Position numbers and translations under genes: made by a program. DNA of 56,605 nucleotides, taken from the NCBI RefSeq assembly GCF_000710915.1, contig NZ_BAUA01000012.1, forward strand, positions 1 through 56,605. The letters are read 5' to 3'. The stretch comes from Nocardia brasiliensis IFM 10847. GTDB lineage: Bacteria > Actinomycetota > Actinomycetes > Mycobacteriales > Mycobacteriaceae. This document shows positions 42,633-51,264 of this stretch, one piece after another; the first letter of the stretch is position 1, and every line of letters begins with the position of its first letter. The notes under the pieces were generated by a model. That model was not told the DNA's origin. It made no database searches and saw only the letters and a list, made by a program, of their open reading frames with translations.

Positions 42633-43486
42633 GGGGTTGTCCTTCGGGCGGAGGGTTCGGTGAAGGAGCGGAAGTCGGGTCCGAAGCCCAAGCGCTGGGT
42701 GGTTGTTTTCGCCCCTGGCGGGCCGAACCAGGCGGTGGGGATCGGTGTGCTCGGCAGACCGGGGCATTCGGTGTGCTGATCGGGGGTGCAGCGATATAGC
42801 GGGCCTTTGGCTGCGTCGAGGACCTCGCGCAGGTGCACGTCGATGTGGCGCAGGAACAGCGTGCTCATCGCGGCGGGGTCGTCGGCGCGGACTGCGGCCT
42901 CGAAGGCGCGATGAACGGCTGCGAAGCGCAGGACCACGTTGCGGTGCCGCCACCACTGTCGGCACCAGCTGTACTGGCCTTCGCGGTTGTTGGCCGCGAT
43001 ACGTACCGAGGTGACCGGCAGCAGCCACTCGTGCACGAAGTCGGAATAGTGGGCGAACAGCCTTGGCGGGGGCGGTTTTTCACCGGGTGGTGTCGGTGCC
43101 GGTGTGGGAGGCTGCCCGAACCAGCCCGCCGGCACCGGGTCGAACGGCAGCGACGGGGTGCTCACATGGGTCAGGCGGGTGCAACGGTAGAGCGGGCCGT
43201 TGGCGGCATCCATGATCGTGCGCAGGTGACCGTCGACTGAGAGCAGCCATGTGCTCAAGCTGGTGCCCGCGCCGGATCGGCGTTGGCCTTCGAAGGCGGT
43301 GTGCAGGTGCGCGATGCGGACCGCGACGGCCCGATGTGCCCACCATTGCGGGCACCAGGTGTAGGTGTTTTCCCGGTTCGCCTCGGCCAGGCGCACGGTG
43401 ACGTAGGGCAACAACCAGTCCTCGGCGAAAGCGCCGAAGTGGCTGTAGCACGGTGCCTTCGACGACGATCCGGTGCTGGTGCTCAT
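42629..43486 (-). CDS. Protein with two DUF4913 domains
   Basis: This encodes 285 residues; ATG 43486 overlaps the coupling ATPase stop by four bases. Two DUF4913-like units occur in tandem. Unit 1 (about 15-120) reads HFGAFAEDWLLPYVTVRLA, WCPQWWAHRAVAVRIAHLHTAFEGQR and GHLRTIMDAANGPLYRCT; unit 2 (about 155-265) reads HYSDFVHEWLLPVTSVRIA, WCRQWWRHRNVVLRFAAVHRAFEAAV and VHLREVLDAAKGPLYRCT. DUF4913 is normally single and often lies beside type IV coupling proteins on actinobacterial plasmids, where it may be an accessory of transfer. Here the tight coupling to the ATPase gene supports that. Confidence 0.8.
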   Translation of the reverse strand: MSTSTGSSSKAPCYSHFGAFAEDWLLPYVTVRLAEANRENTYTWCPQWWAHRAVAVRIAHLHTAFEGQRRSGAGTSLSTWLLSVDGHLRTIMDAANGPLYRCTRLTHVSTPSLPFDPVPAGWFGQPPTPAPTPPGEKPPPPRLFAHYSDFVHEWLLPVTSVRIAANNREGQYSWCRQWWRHRNVVLRFAAVHRAFEAAVRADDPAAMSTLFLRHIDVHLREVLDAAKGPLYRCTPDQHTECPGLPSTPIPTAWFGPPGAKTTTQRLGFGPDFRSFTEPSARRTTP

Positions 43487-45360
43487 AGGCCTTCCCCGTC
43501 GTCGGTTTCTGTGAGAGCGGGAGGGAGTGCGATCGTCGCGGCGGCGGCCTTCTCGAATCGAGCCAGCGAGGAGTGGATCAGTGGCGCGTATTCGCTGTCC
43601 TGCCACCAGTTCTTGCGGACCACGACCGGCCCGTAGCCCGGGAGCCGCACCAAGGCGCGGTCTTTGGGCAGCGCCGCCAGCAAGGAGGTGTCGAGGATGG
43701 GCTCACCTCGCCAGGTCAGTGTCCGGTTCGTGCCCCCGGCGCCGTGGCTGCGGGAGCGGTCGGCCACATCGTGCGGGCCGGCCATCGCCGCCCAGTGTTC
43801 GAGGTAGTCCACCGCGGCGATGCCGCCGCCGTAGACCTCGATGCTCTGCGCGCGCATGGTCTTCAAACCGTTTGCGCCCCAGAGGTCTTCGCCTTGCTCG
43901 AGCACTTGCAGGATGGTGATCAGGACGATGCCGCACCCGCCGGCGTAGGTGTAGTAGGAGGGCAGCTCGCCGATGCGTGCACAGTTTGCCGCCTCGTCGA
44001 GCACCGCGAGCAACGGCACTGTCAACCGGCCATCGGGTCGGGCGCGGGCACTGATGAGGGCGGCCTCGAAGATCTGTCCGACCAACGCCGCAGTCAACGG
44101 TGTGGCGCTGTCGGGTCCGGCCATCGACAGCGCGTACAGCGTGTCGGTCGAGGTGACGAACTCGCGCGGCCGGAACTCCGGCAGGTCGTGGGTCGGCTTC
44201 TGTTCGGTCCGGTCGATCACCACGCTCGTGCCGCTGCCGGTCTTGGATGGGGCTTCGCGCACGCGCAGCTGGTAGCGCTGCGGTGGTGTGACCATGCGGG
44301 CGTAGCCCTCATCCGAGAGTGCCCCGAGGAACCGCCGGGCCATGTCATAGAGCCCATCTCGTTGACGAGCGTAGAGGGCTTGGGATTCGGCGATGCGCTC
44401 GGCGGCGCGCTGGTGACCGTAGTGGCGCAGGATCAACGCCGGGGTCAGGTCTTGGTCGCGACCAAGCCATTCGGCGACATGGAGCAGGTCGCCTTGCACG
44501 CAGGCCGCGGCGTAGATATACAGCGCCAGCAGCTCTTGCGCACCGCCGTCGAAATAGCTGTCCACCTTCGCATTTGCTGCTTGTGCGGCAGATCCTGCGG
44601 CGGCGGAGACGAAGAAGCTCGCCAGTTTCCGCGCGGCTGGCAGGTTTTCCACTTGGGCGAGCAGGTCGACCCAGAACCCGCATACGGTGTGCCCGGTAAC
44701 CGCTTGCAGGTCACACAGCCACACTCGGCCGGCACTCTCGCGCCCGAGCGCGGTGTGCCGGTACAGATCCGGTTTGTTCGATGTCGCCAGGCACGGCCCC
44801 CACGCCGACAACACTGCGGGGATCGCCCAGGCCATCGTTTTGCCCGTACGGGTACCCGCGGTGATGGTCACCCCGAGCTCGGCAGGCACATACAGCCCTA
44901 CTCCCCCGATCACGGTCGTGCCCAGCGGTGGACCTTTGAGGGCCCGGATCTCCGGAGCGGCGTCACGCAGCAGCCGCTGGTTGGCGATCGCGTTATCGCG
45001 CACCCGCCCCAGCCGGATCTCGCGGGGCCGCTGCATGGTGCGCGCCGCAGCGTCGATCTCGCTGCCCGCGTGCAGCATCCGCCAGCAGCCCAGCCCTACT
45101 CCCACGCCGACAGCGAAGAACAAGACCACCACCACCGTGGATTGCCACGGCCACGATTGCCGCCCTGACACCACCCCCAGCAGCGCGGACACCGGATGGC
45201 GAGCAACCGGCACCCCGGCCCACCAACACCCCACACACAGCGCCGCCCACACCCCCAGCACGGCAATCACCAGCACCGCGAACGCCAGCAGCAGCGCGGT
45301 CTCCTCCCCGATCCCGCGTTTGGTCCGGCGCCGGGTCTCCCGGGTCGCGATCATGGTCAT
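43483..45360 (-). CDS. Type IV coupling protein (VirD4/TraG family ATPase)
   Basis: This encodes 625 residues. Two N-terminal membrane segments (about 21-48 and 75-95) anchor a cytoplasmic ATPase. Walker A GTRTGKT is at 169-175 and Walker B LLAVLDEAAN at 450-459, followed by the family's LPSYYTYAGGCGIVLITILQ. These proteins bring the relaxase-bound strand to the secretion channel and energise transfer. It directly precedes the DUF4913 and paralogue genes in one overlapping operon. Its C-terminal tail ends TETDDGEGL. It is shorter than many Gram-positive coupling proteins but complete. Confidence 0.92.
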   Translation of the reverse strand: MTMIATRETRRRTKRGIGEETALLLAFAVLVIAVLGVWAALCVGCWWAGVPVARHPVSALLGVVSGRQSWPWQSTVVVVLFFAVGVGVGLGCWRMLHAGSEIDAAARTMQRPREIRLGRVRDNAIANQRLLRDAAPEIRALKGPPLGTTVIGGVGLYVPAELGVTITAGTRTGKTMAWAIPAVLSAWGPCLATSNKPDLYRHTALGRESAGRVWLCDLQAVTGHTVCGFWVDLLAQVENLPAARKLASFFVSAAAGSAAQAANAKVDSYFDGGAQELLALYIYAAACVQGDLLHVAEWLGRDQDLTPALILRHYGHQRAAERIAESQALYARQRDGLYDMARRFLGALSDEGYARMVTPPQRYQLRVREAPSKTGSGTSVVIDRTEQKPTHDLPEFRPREFVTSTDTLYALSMAGPDSATPLTAALVGQIFEAALISARARPDGRLTVPLLAVLDEAANCARIGELPSYYTYAGGCGIVLITILQVLEQGEDLWGANGLKTMRAQSIEVYGGGIAAVDYLEHWAAMAGPHDVADRSRSHGAGGTNRTLTWRGEPILDTSLLAALPKDRALVRLPGYGPVVVRKNWWQDSEYAPLIHSSLARFEKAAAATIALPPALTETDDGEGL

Positions 45361-45403
45361 TTACTCCTCTCTGTGGATGAACGAGGTTGACTGGCATGGG
45401 TTT

Positions 45404-46621
45404 TCATAGATCCACGCCTTTGACGACCTCCTGAGGCGGAGACGACCGACTCACCTCGGCGCTCTCGGGGCTCTGCCAGTCGCCGTGTTCGGCGGCGGCT
45501 GAGGCGGCGTCGACGGCCTGGCCGATAGCGACTCCGCTATTCGAAGCGTTCGTTGCAAATGCGGGCGGGTCCGGAGCGCCTGGGCCGTCGTGACGGTCGG
45601 GTGTGTGGTCGACGTCCGTCTGGCCGATCGCGGTGGGATCCACGCGTGGATCGCCCGGTCCGTCACGCCAATAAGTGCCGCCCTGTCCGGCCGCGGAGAC
45701 ACTTTTGATCACCTCGGTCGGGGCACCGGCCAGTGCGGCGGCCACGCGAGCGCTCCGGTACTTCGCGCTGATCTGTTCCAGCGCCGCAACTTTGGTGAGG
45801 TTGTATTTGACCGAATCAGCGGCCAAGTCGTTGGTCGCCTCGACCGTGCGTGTGTGCTCGGCATACAGGTCTTGTAGCGCCTGTAGCGCGTCACGCTGTT
45901 GCCTGGCGGTGGGTGCGGCGACTTCCGGGGCCGTTCGCTCGTGTTCAGCTGTGGCGGCGGACACCTCGTCATCGGAGGTGCCGAGTTCTTCGGTGTTATC
46001 AAGAGCGCGATCGATGCCGGCGATGACCGCGCCGACCTCGTCGAGGTTCAGCAGCGACTGCGGGATTCCCAATGCACGATCGAGCACGTTTGGTGGCGAT
46101 GGTGTCGACTCCGGAAGCTCCCCGGCTGTCGTGCCGGTGCCGCGGTCCGTATTCGCCTCGGCGGTCGTGCCGGGTGCTTGAGTGAGCGGTTGCCAGCGAG
46201 CGCTGTCTTGTTCGGAACCGGTGATGCCGCGTTCTAAGCGGCCGGTCTGTTCACCGGCCTGGCGCAGGCACCGCAGCCCGAACTCGTCGACGCCTTCCCC
46301 GCCCGCGACGTGGGCGCGCTCGAGGTCCCGTAGGTCTCGGGCAGCCTTATCAGGATGATCGCGCCACAGCGCGAACGCGTCGCGTTGCCGAATCCACTGG
46401 TGCTGGCGCACCAGCGAGGGGTGGCGGCTCCATTTGGCCGCTAACTGGCTTGCCTGGGTTCTGAATTCGGCGCCTTGCTGGGAGGTGTCAGCATGGCCGG
46501 CGATCTCGAGCAGGTAGTGCCACTGTGCTGCGTCGGCGTGGAGTTGGGCCTCATCAGGATCGGCGGCATCGGAGTAGTACTTAGGACTGCTGGGACCGCT
46601 TCGCCGCTCGGGCCAGCTCAT
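45404..46621 (-). CDS. Hypothetical conjugation-cluster protein (405 aa)
   Basis: ATG 46621 overlaps the stop of a 24-codon leader frame (46618-46692) by four bases and has no good ribosome binding site of its own. The N-terminal part has tryptophan-rich helices (WHYLLEIAGHADTSQQGAEF, WIRQRDAFALWRDH), the middle is acidic and proline-rich, a helical coil (QQRDALQALQDLYAEHT, AALEQISAKYRSARVAAAL) follows, and the tail resembles its neighbours (GQAVDAASAAAEHGDW and acidic prolines). It is not an obvious member of the six-paralogue family. It precedes the coupling ATPase and may contact it. Confidence 0.6.
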   Translation of the reverse strand: MSWPERRSGPSSPKYYSDAADPDEAQLHADAAQWHYLLEIAGHADTSQQGAEFRTQASQLAAKWSRHPSLVRQHQWIRQRDAFALWRDHPDKAARDLRDLERAHVAGGEGVDEFGLRCLRQAGEQTGRLERGITGSEQDSARWQPLTQAPGTTAEANTDRGTGTTAGELPESTPSPPNVLDRALGIPQSLLNLDEVGAVIAGIDRALDNTEELGTSDDEVSAATAEHERTAPEVAAPTARQQRDALQALQDLYAEHTRTVEATNDLAADSVKYNLTKVAALEQISAKYRSARVAAALAGAPTEVIKSVSAAGQGGTYWRDGPGDPRVDPTAIGQTDVDHTPDRHDGPGAPDPPAFATNASNSGVAIGQAVDAASAAAEHGDWQSPESAEVSRSSPPQEVVKGVDL

Positions 46622-46692
46622 GACGCTGACTTCTCGGCGAGGGCAACGCGCTGAGACAGCGCGGTCGGGATTGGATAGGTGTGGGTGGACAT
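46618..46692 (-). CDS. Putative 24-residue leader peptide coupled to 45404-46621
   Basis: On the minus strand, AGGAGG precedes ATG 46692 by six bases. The frame reads MSTHTYPIPTALSQRVALAE and four more residues, ending in a TGA that overlaps ATG 46621 (TCATGA). The downstream gene has no ribosome binding site of its own, so translation of this short frame would carry ribosomes to it. It may be a coupling leader or a real small protein. Confidence 0.45.
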   Translation of the reverse strand: MSTHTYPIPTALSQRVALAEKSAS

Positions 46693-46875
46693 CGTCGACC
46701 TCCTGCGGAGGGGGTGCGCGCCACGAATCGTCGATGCGAGGTGGCGGCGGTGTTCGGATGTCCCCGGCGATCGGGTTCGGCGTGCTGGTCGGTACCCCGT
46801 GACCAGCGGCCGACGAAAAACGCAGGCGAAGTGGTGTCTTTCGGTCAGGTAGCGGCGGCTCCGTTCGTCGGTGGC

Positions 46876-47838
46876 TCAGTTGTCCGGACCCAGGTCGGGG
46901 TAGGAGATCTCAGGGCGGTGGTTTGTGTCGTCGCGGTCGCTGGACCAGTGGGGCGCGTCGTCGGTCAGGGCGTCGTTGACCGCTTGCGTCATGGCCGCCG
47001 GGCCGCCGCCGAGGCGGTGGTCCGCGGTGGCGTCCACGTCGGCGAATTCCCCGTGCACTGTTGCCGCGACGAGGTCGAACATCTGCTGCGGGGTCGGTGG
47101 GCTCACCCCCGCCTCGGCCAGCACTGCGGCGACATCGAGGTCATCGGAGACATAGGGTGGGCGGGCAAGTTTGGGGCTTGCCATCGCGTATTTGCTCCAT
47201 TCGCTGATCACGCTCATCTCATCGACACGCTCGCGGGTGTCGGCGCGCAATTGTCGGAGACTGTCCGCGGTGGCGCCCCAGACGGTGGCGGCCTCGGTCG
47301 TGGTGATCCGTGCCCCCGCCGCCAGCGCGGCGACCCGCTGGTATTGGATGTGGGTGTTCTCGGCGAATTTCCAGACCGCTAGCGGGTTTTGTCCGAAACT
47401 CCAGCGGCCGGCCGCGATCAGTTCGCGGCGCAGGACTTCCAGGCTCAGCATGCGCTCGAGGTCCCACCGTTCGATCTCGATCATGCCCAGGCAGAACTTC
47501 TCGAAGTAGTCCCGCGACGCCGGCCCGGTCGATGAGTCGGGACCTGGCACCGGGCGAGCACCGCCGAATCCGACCCTGCGGACATCGTCGATCACTGTGG
47601 GTGGGACTTCGGCTTCCAGAGCGTGCCGCTCGATGTGCTCACGTTCGTGTTGCAGATCCGCCAGCGTGCCGGTCAACTCCGCCAGGCGCTGTTCGTCCAG
47701 CCGTGGGTCACCGCTGCTCTGGTAGTTGGTTAACAGGTGTCTGACGTGGGTTTCCTCTGCGGCCAAGCGCTGAATGCCGCGCAGCTGGTCGAGCATTCTG
47801 TCCCAGGCTGAGGGGGTTGGGTCGGTCATGGTCTTCAC
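46876..47838 (-). CDS. Conjugation-cluster paralogue C
   Basis: This encodes 320 residues from GTG 47838; ATG 47829 is a good alternative. Family blocks: LRGIQRLAAEE (19-29), EVPPTVIDDVRRVGFGG (77-93), FCLGMIEIERWDLERML, FAENTHIQYQRVAALAA with TVWGATADSLRQL, then TPQQMFDLVAATVHGEF and a tail MTQAVNDALTDDAPHW followed by acidic residues and YPDLGPDN. The stop of the upstream gene lies three bases before this start. It is soluble, without signal peptide or membrane segment. Function unknown. Confidence 0.65.
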   Translation of the reverse strand: MKTMTDPTPSAWDRMLDQLRGIQRLAAEETHVRHLLTNYQSSGDPRLDEQRLAELTGTLADLQHEREHIERHALEAEVPPTVIDDVRRVGFGGARPVPGPDSSTGPASRDYFEKFCLGMIEIERWDLERMLSLEVLRRELIAAGRWSFGQNPLAVWKFAENTHIQYQRVAALAAGARITTTEAATVWGATADSLRQLRADTRERVDEMSVISEWSKYAMASPKLARPPYVSDDLDVAAVLAEAGVSPPTPQQMFDLVAATVHGEFADVDATADHRLGGGPAAMTQAVNDALTDDAPHWSSDRDDTNHRPEISYPDLGPDN

Positions 47839-47841
47839 CGC

Positions 47842-48756
47842 TCACAGCTCGGGCTCGACCGGGTGACCGGGATCGCGGGGCACCGGGCCGTCATGGCCGT
47901 CGGGCTCGTTGATCCAGCTCGCCTGCACTGCGCTCGCCAAGGCCGCCTCGACCGGGTCTTCGGCACGGGGATCATCTGCTCGCGTGGACAGGGCTTCGCG
48001 CGCACGGTCGATGAGGACTTCCGGCAGCGGTGGCTGGGGGCCGTCGGTGCCGGTCGAGACACCGAGGTTGTCGGTGGTGCGGCGGACGGTGTGTTCGCGC
48101 CCGCCCCAGGCCAGGGTGCGCCAGCGCTCGTAGAGGTCGACGTCGCTGTAGGTATGCACGGTCACCGCGCTCAGGTGGCGCCAGCCGTGCGCGTCGCGCC
48201 CCCAGATCTCCTGGGCTTCAGCGCCGGTCAGCTCGATGACCGCCGCGCTGGCAGCCGCACGTTCCCACAACGCGGCCATGTTCCGGTCGAATTGTGCCGT
48301 CGCCTCGGGATCGTGGGGGAATCGACGAGTGTGGTTGCGCAGCTCGTGTTCGACTCGGATCACCGCCATGTGCTCGATCTCCCAGACATCGTTGGCGATC
48401 CCGTCGACCATGAACGAGCGCACAGGTTCTTCGCTACGACGCATCAGCGGGGGTGAGTGCACGCTCTCGCCCCACCGCAAGCCCCACTCCCCTGCCTCGC
48501 GGACCGCTTCGAGCGCGGCCTCCGGCACCCCCATCGCGCGGGCGTGCCGCTCGAGTTCGTGCAGATCGGAGGCGAGTACCAGCAGATGAGTGCGCCAGGT
48601 CTGAATCTTGAGATCCCCCGCGCCGTCGGCTCGTTCATATCGCGGGAAGCCATGCTCGGATGCTTTGGCACGCTCGGCGGCTATGTTCTGGATCCTCTCG
48701 AGCAGCCGCAGCTTCCAGCTGGGCAGATCGTGTGCCCCGGGTAGTGGGTGAGTCAT
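47842..48756 (-). CDS. Conjugation-cluster paralogue D
   Basis: This encodes 304 residues; ATG 48756 has GGAG upstream on the minus strand. It is the clearest family example: LLERIQNIAAE (18-28), AMGVPEAALEAVREAGEWGLRW (74-95), VDGIANDVWEIEHMAVIRVEHEL, FDRNMAALWERAAASAAVIELTGAEAQEIWG, HTYSDVDLYERWRTLA, PEVLIDRAREALSTR, then AALASAVQASW and an acidic proline-rich tail ending in PVEPEL. It is mostly helical and acidic. No enzyme motif. It sits three bases before paralogue C in the same operon. Confidence 0.65.
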   Translation of the reverse strand: MTHPLPGAHDLPSWKLRLLERIQNIAAERAKASEHGFPRYERADGAGDLKIQTWRTHLLVLASDLHELERHARAMGVPEAALEAVREAGEWGLRWGESVHSPPLMRRSEEPVRSFMVDGIANDVWEIEHMAVIRVEHELRNHTRRFPHDPEATAQFDRNMAALWERAAASAAVIELTGAEAQEIWGRDAHGWRHLSAVTVHTYSDVDLYERWRTLAWGGREHTVRRTTDNLGVSTGTDGPQPPLPEVLIDRAREALSTRADDPRAEDPVEAALASAVQASWINEPDGHDGPVPRDPGHPVEPEL

Positions 48757-48820
48757 CGGTGATGCTCCGATCGGGAAATGATGGTGACAAAGAAGTGAGT
48801 GCGGCACCGTTCGCGGCCGG

Positions 48821-49699
48821 TCATGGCTCGCTCCCGTAGTCCGGAACCTGTGGCGCAGCCAGTCCTGCATCGCCCCAAGCGGATTCGTCGGATATGTGCT
48901 CGGTACCGGACTCCTCGCCCAGCGTGGTGGCGGCGACCGCGTCGTGGACGGCGAGCCCTTGGGGGTCGCGCGGCATGGCATCGAGTGCGACGCCGACCAG
49001 CTCGACCATCCGATCCGAGGAGTCCGGCATCTGTTTGGTGATGTCGTCCAGGGCTATTCCGGACCGCAGGCACACGATCAGCGGCGCCGCTACCATCGAG
49101 ATGTCCGCATCAGCGACGGTGTGGAAGCGTGCAGCCAGTTGTTGATCTGTGTGGCCGTTCAGCTCTCGGGCGACGATGTTGGCCCAGTGTCGGCCGCCGT
49201 GGCGTGACCAGATCTGCTCACGTTCGCGGTCGGTCACAGCGAGTTCGTGGGAGACAGCGCCGAGGCGCTGCCACACCACGCCCATCACGGCTTTGAAGTT
49301 CGCGTGCTCGCCACGGTCGAGATCTGGGTTTCGCAGCGTATGGGCGGCCAGAATGCCTGCGCCGTTCTGCAATTCGTGGATTTGCCGAGTTAGTGCCGCG
49401 ATCAGCACGGGACGGGGAACTTCGTCGGGACTGTAGAAGGCTCTCTGCGGGTCCGCGGGCTGGCCACGTTCGCCTGCTCGGCGGGCGTAATTCAGCCACG
49501 AATGCGGGCAGCCCACCAGCGACGCCAGCTCTTCGAGCTGGCTCAGCGTGCGCTCATTCAACGCTATCTGCTCGTCGGTCTCCGCAGACGGTGTGCCATG
49601 TCTCGCGGCGACAGATCTCGTGATCCTGGTCCAGTTGTCGCAGGCCAGGTTTTGAATACCGTTGAGCAGCAGAATGTGTAGCGGGGTCGGAGTCTGCAT
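48821..49699 (-). CDS. Conjugation-cluster paralogue E
   Basis: This encodes 292 residues. ATG 49699 is preceded by AGGAGG with seven bases spacing, which decides it over GTG 49720. Family blocks: LLNGIQNLACD (11-21), VGCPHSWLNYARRAGERG (62-79), ALTRQIHELQNGAGILAAHTL, FKAVMGVVWQRLGAVS with EQIWSRHGGRHW, HTDQQLAARF, SSDRMVELVGVALDAM, then VHDAVAATTLGEESG and a tail ending in VPDYGSEP. The IQNLA and C/G-P-x-x-W-L pattern match paralogues D and F. Confidence 0.65.
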   Translation of the reverse strand: MQTPTPLHILLLNGIQNLACDNWTRITRSVAARHGTPSAETDEQIALNERTLSQLEELASLVGCPHSWLNYARRAGERGQPADPQRAFYSPDEVPRPVLIAALTRQIHELQNGAGILAAHTLRNPDLDRGEHANFKAVMGVVWQRLGAVSHELAVTDREREQIWSRHGGRHWANIVARELNGHTDQQLAARFHTVADADISMVAAPLIVCLRSGIALDDITKQMPDSSDRMVELVGVALDAMPRDPQGLAVHDAVAATTLGEESGTEHISDESAWGDAGLAAPQVPDYGSEP

Positions 49700-49744
49700 G
49701 TCAGCGCCTCCTGCCGTCACGCGACGCCGGTATCGGTGGGTGGT

Positions 49745-50728
49745 TCACGGGCCGAACTCCAGATCCGGCGCGGCGGGCAGTGCCAGTGGAGGGCCGAAAT
49801 CGATGTCCAATCCCGGATCTCTGTGCACTGTGGTGTCCGTGGATAGCGGACCTGCGTCGGCGAAGGCGGCCTCGAACCCGATCCCATCGGCGAGCGGCGC
49901 GGCGGAAGTGCCTTCGGCGCTGGTGAAGTCGTGGTCGAGGTAATTGAGCACCGTCAGCGTTTCGGCCAGCCCGTTGACGTCGGCGACGAACACCCTCGAG
50001 GCCGCACCCGGCTGCTCTGCCCCGGTAGCCGGATCGAAGTCCTCGACGATCTCGGCATCGATAACGTCCTCGACCGGGGCCTCGGCCTCGGGCACAACCC
50101 CGGCGTCGATGAAATCATCGGGGTCGACACCGGTGTCCTCGGCAAAACGCCGGTCGAACGCTTGCCCGGCTTCGGCGTTCTCCTCGGACAGTCCTGCGCT
50201 GGCCTGCGCTGCCGCGTAGGCCGCCGACGACGCTCCCGCCACCCCCTCCTTGCCGCCATGGTCGGTGAGCGTGTCGGTCAGTCCCGCTGCGCGGCGGCGG
50301 ATTTGGATCAGCAGGTTTTTTAATTCTTTGTCGAGCTTGTGGAGCTCGTTCTTGTGCTTGCGGGCGAGCTTGTCAGCCTTCTCACGGCGCTCAAGATCTT
50401 TGTCGGCGCGGTCGATCTTCGCTGTCGTTGCCCGCAGTTCTTCCTTGTGCCCTTCGATGCGTTGCTCGACTTCGTCGATCTTGGCTTGAGCGAGAGCGAC
50501 TTCGAGCGGATTGACCGCCAAGTTCTTCTGCACCCGCAACCAGTGCTCGAACGCGGAGCGCTGCTCCCTGCTCTCTCCGACGCGCATTCGCTGGAGGAAC
50601 TCCGTCTGCGACCGTGCTTCCCCGGCGCGCCGCCCGAACAACCCCGACACCATCGCCGCGGTCTGCATCGCTTGCATGAAGCTCTGCTGCATCGCTCGCC
50701 CGCCCTGCTCGACCGGGTCCTCGCTCAT
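49745..50728 (-). CDS. Coiled-coil conjugation-cluster protein (327 aa)
   Basis: ATG 50728 overlaps the lipoprotein gene's stop by four bases. Residues about 65-145 form a long charged coiled coil (LEVALAQAKIDEVEQRIEG, KEELRATTAKIDRADKDLE, KHKNELHKLDKELKNLL). The C-terminal half is acidic, with VEDVIDAEIVEDFD, and ends in a proline-rich DLEFGP tail like those of the neighbouring paralogues (GFEAAFADAG before it). It lacks a signal peptide. It may be a scaffold of the secretion apparatus or a transported protein. The family is not recognised. Confidence 0.6.
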   Translation of the reverse strand: MSEDPVEQGGRAMQQSFMQAMQTAAMVSGLFGRRAGEARSQTEFLQRMRVGESREQRSAFEHWLRVQKNLAVNPLEVALAQAKIDEVEQRIEGHKEELRATTAKIDRADKDLERREKADKLARKHKNELHKLDKELKNLLIQIRRRAAGLTDTLTDHGGKEGVAGASSAAYAAAQASAGLSEENAEAGQAFDRRFAEDTGVDPDDFIDAGVVPEAEAPVEDVIDAEIVEDFDPATGAEQPGAASRVFVADVNGLAETLTVLNYLDHDFTSAEGTSAAPLADGIGFEAAFADAGPLSTDTTVHRDPGLDIDFGPPLALPAAPDLEFGP

Positions 50729-51264
50729 GCGATCACCTCTAATCCCGTGAGCTGCCATGCCGCCGAGGTCGTGGTGCGGCCGGCGCGGGCGTAGACGGCG
50801 AAACCGATCGGTGGCTGGTCGGCGGGCCGGAGCTCGACCGACAGGACCCGGCCTGTCGACGTGGAGGTGTCGGGTGGGTGGTCGTCGCGGGTGAGGCGCA
50901 CCAGGGTGGCGATGTCGATGCCGTCGCGGTGCCAGTGCTGCCATTGCTGGGCGCTGATCGGCGCCCACACCAGCGCCGACGGTTCTGCCTGTTCGGCGAA
51001 GCTCGGTGCGATCAGGTCGCCGGCCGCGCGGAATGCGGCACGCTGATCGGGTTGGTCGCTGGGCCGGTAGCCGAAAATCGTCTCCACCGCGGCGAGCAGG
51101 ACCGACTCCGCCGAGCACACGTCGGTCCGGCCGGTCGCGGATTCCAGGCCCTCGGTGCCGCACTGGGCGACGTTGCGCGCCTGGGCATCTGAAGCCTGGG
51201 CACATCCGCTCAGCAGCGCGGTGACCGCGACGCTGGCGAAGACTGCGGTGATCGGCTTGTTCAT
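50725..51264 (-). CDS. Lipoprotein of the conjugation cluster
   Basis: This encodes 179 residues. ATG 51264 overlaps the previous stop by four bases. The N terminus MNKPITAVFASVAVTALLSGC is a lipoprotein signal peptide with lipobox LSGC and Cys21 as lipidation site. The mature part has a segment VLLAAVETIFGYRPSD, a VRLTRDDHPPD region and a final beta part PPIGFAVYARAGRTTTSAAWQL. It is likely anchored on the outer face of the cytoplasmic membrane as an accessory of the secretion apparatus. No family name is recognised. Confidence 0.7.
   Translation of the reverse strand: MNKPITAVFASVAVTALLSGCAQASDAQARNVAQCGTEGLESATGRTDVCSAESVLLAAVETIFGYRPSDQPDQRAAFRAAGDLIAPSFAEQAEPSALVWAPISAQQWQHWHRDGIDIATLVRLTRDDHPPDTSTSTGRVLSVELRPADQPPIGFAVYARAGRTTTSAAWQLTGLEVIA

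Noticed and set aside
43573..45168. Plus-strand frame of more than 500 codons opposite the coupling ATPase
   Set aside because: Shadow of a gene with Walker motifs on the other strand.
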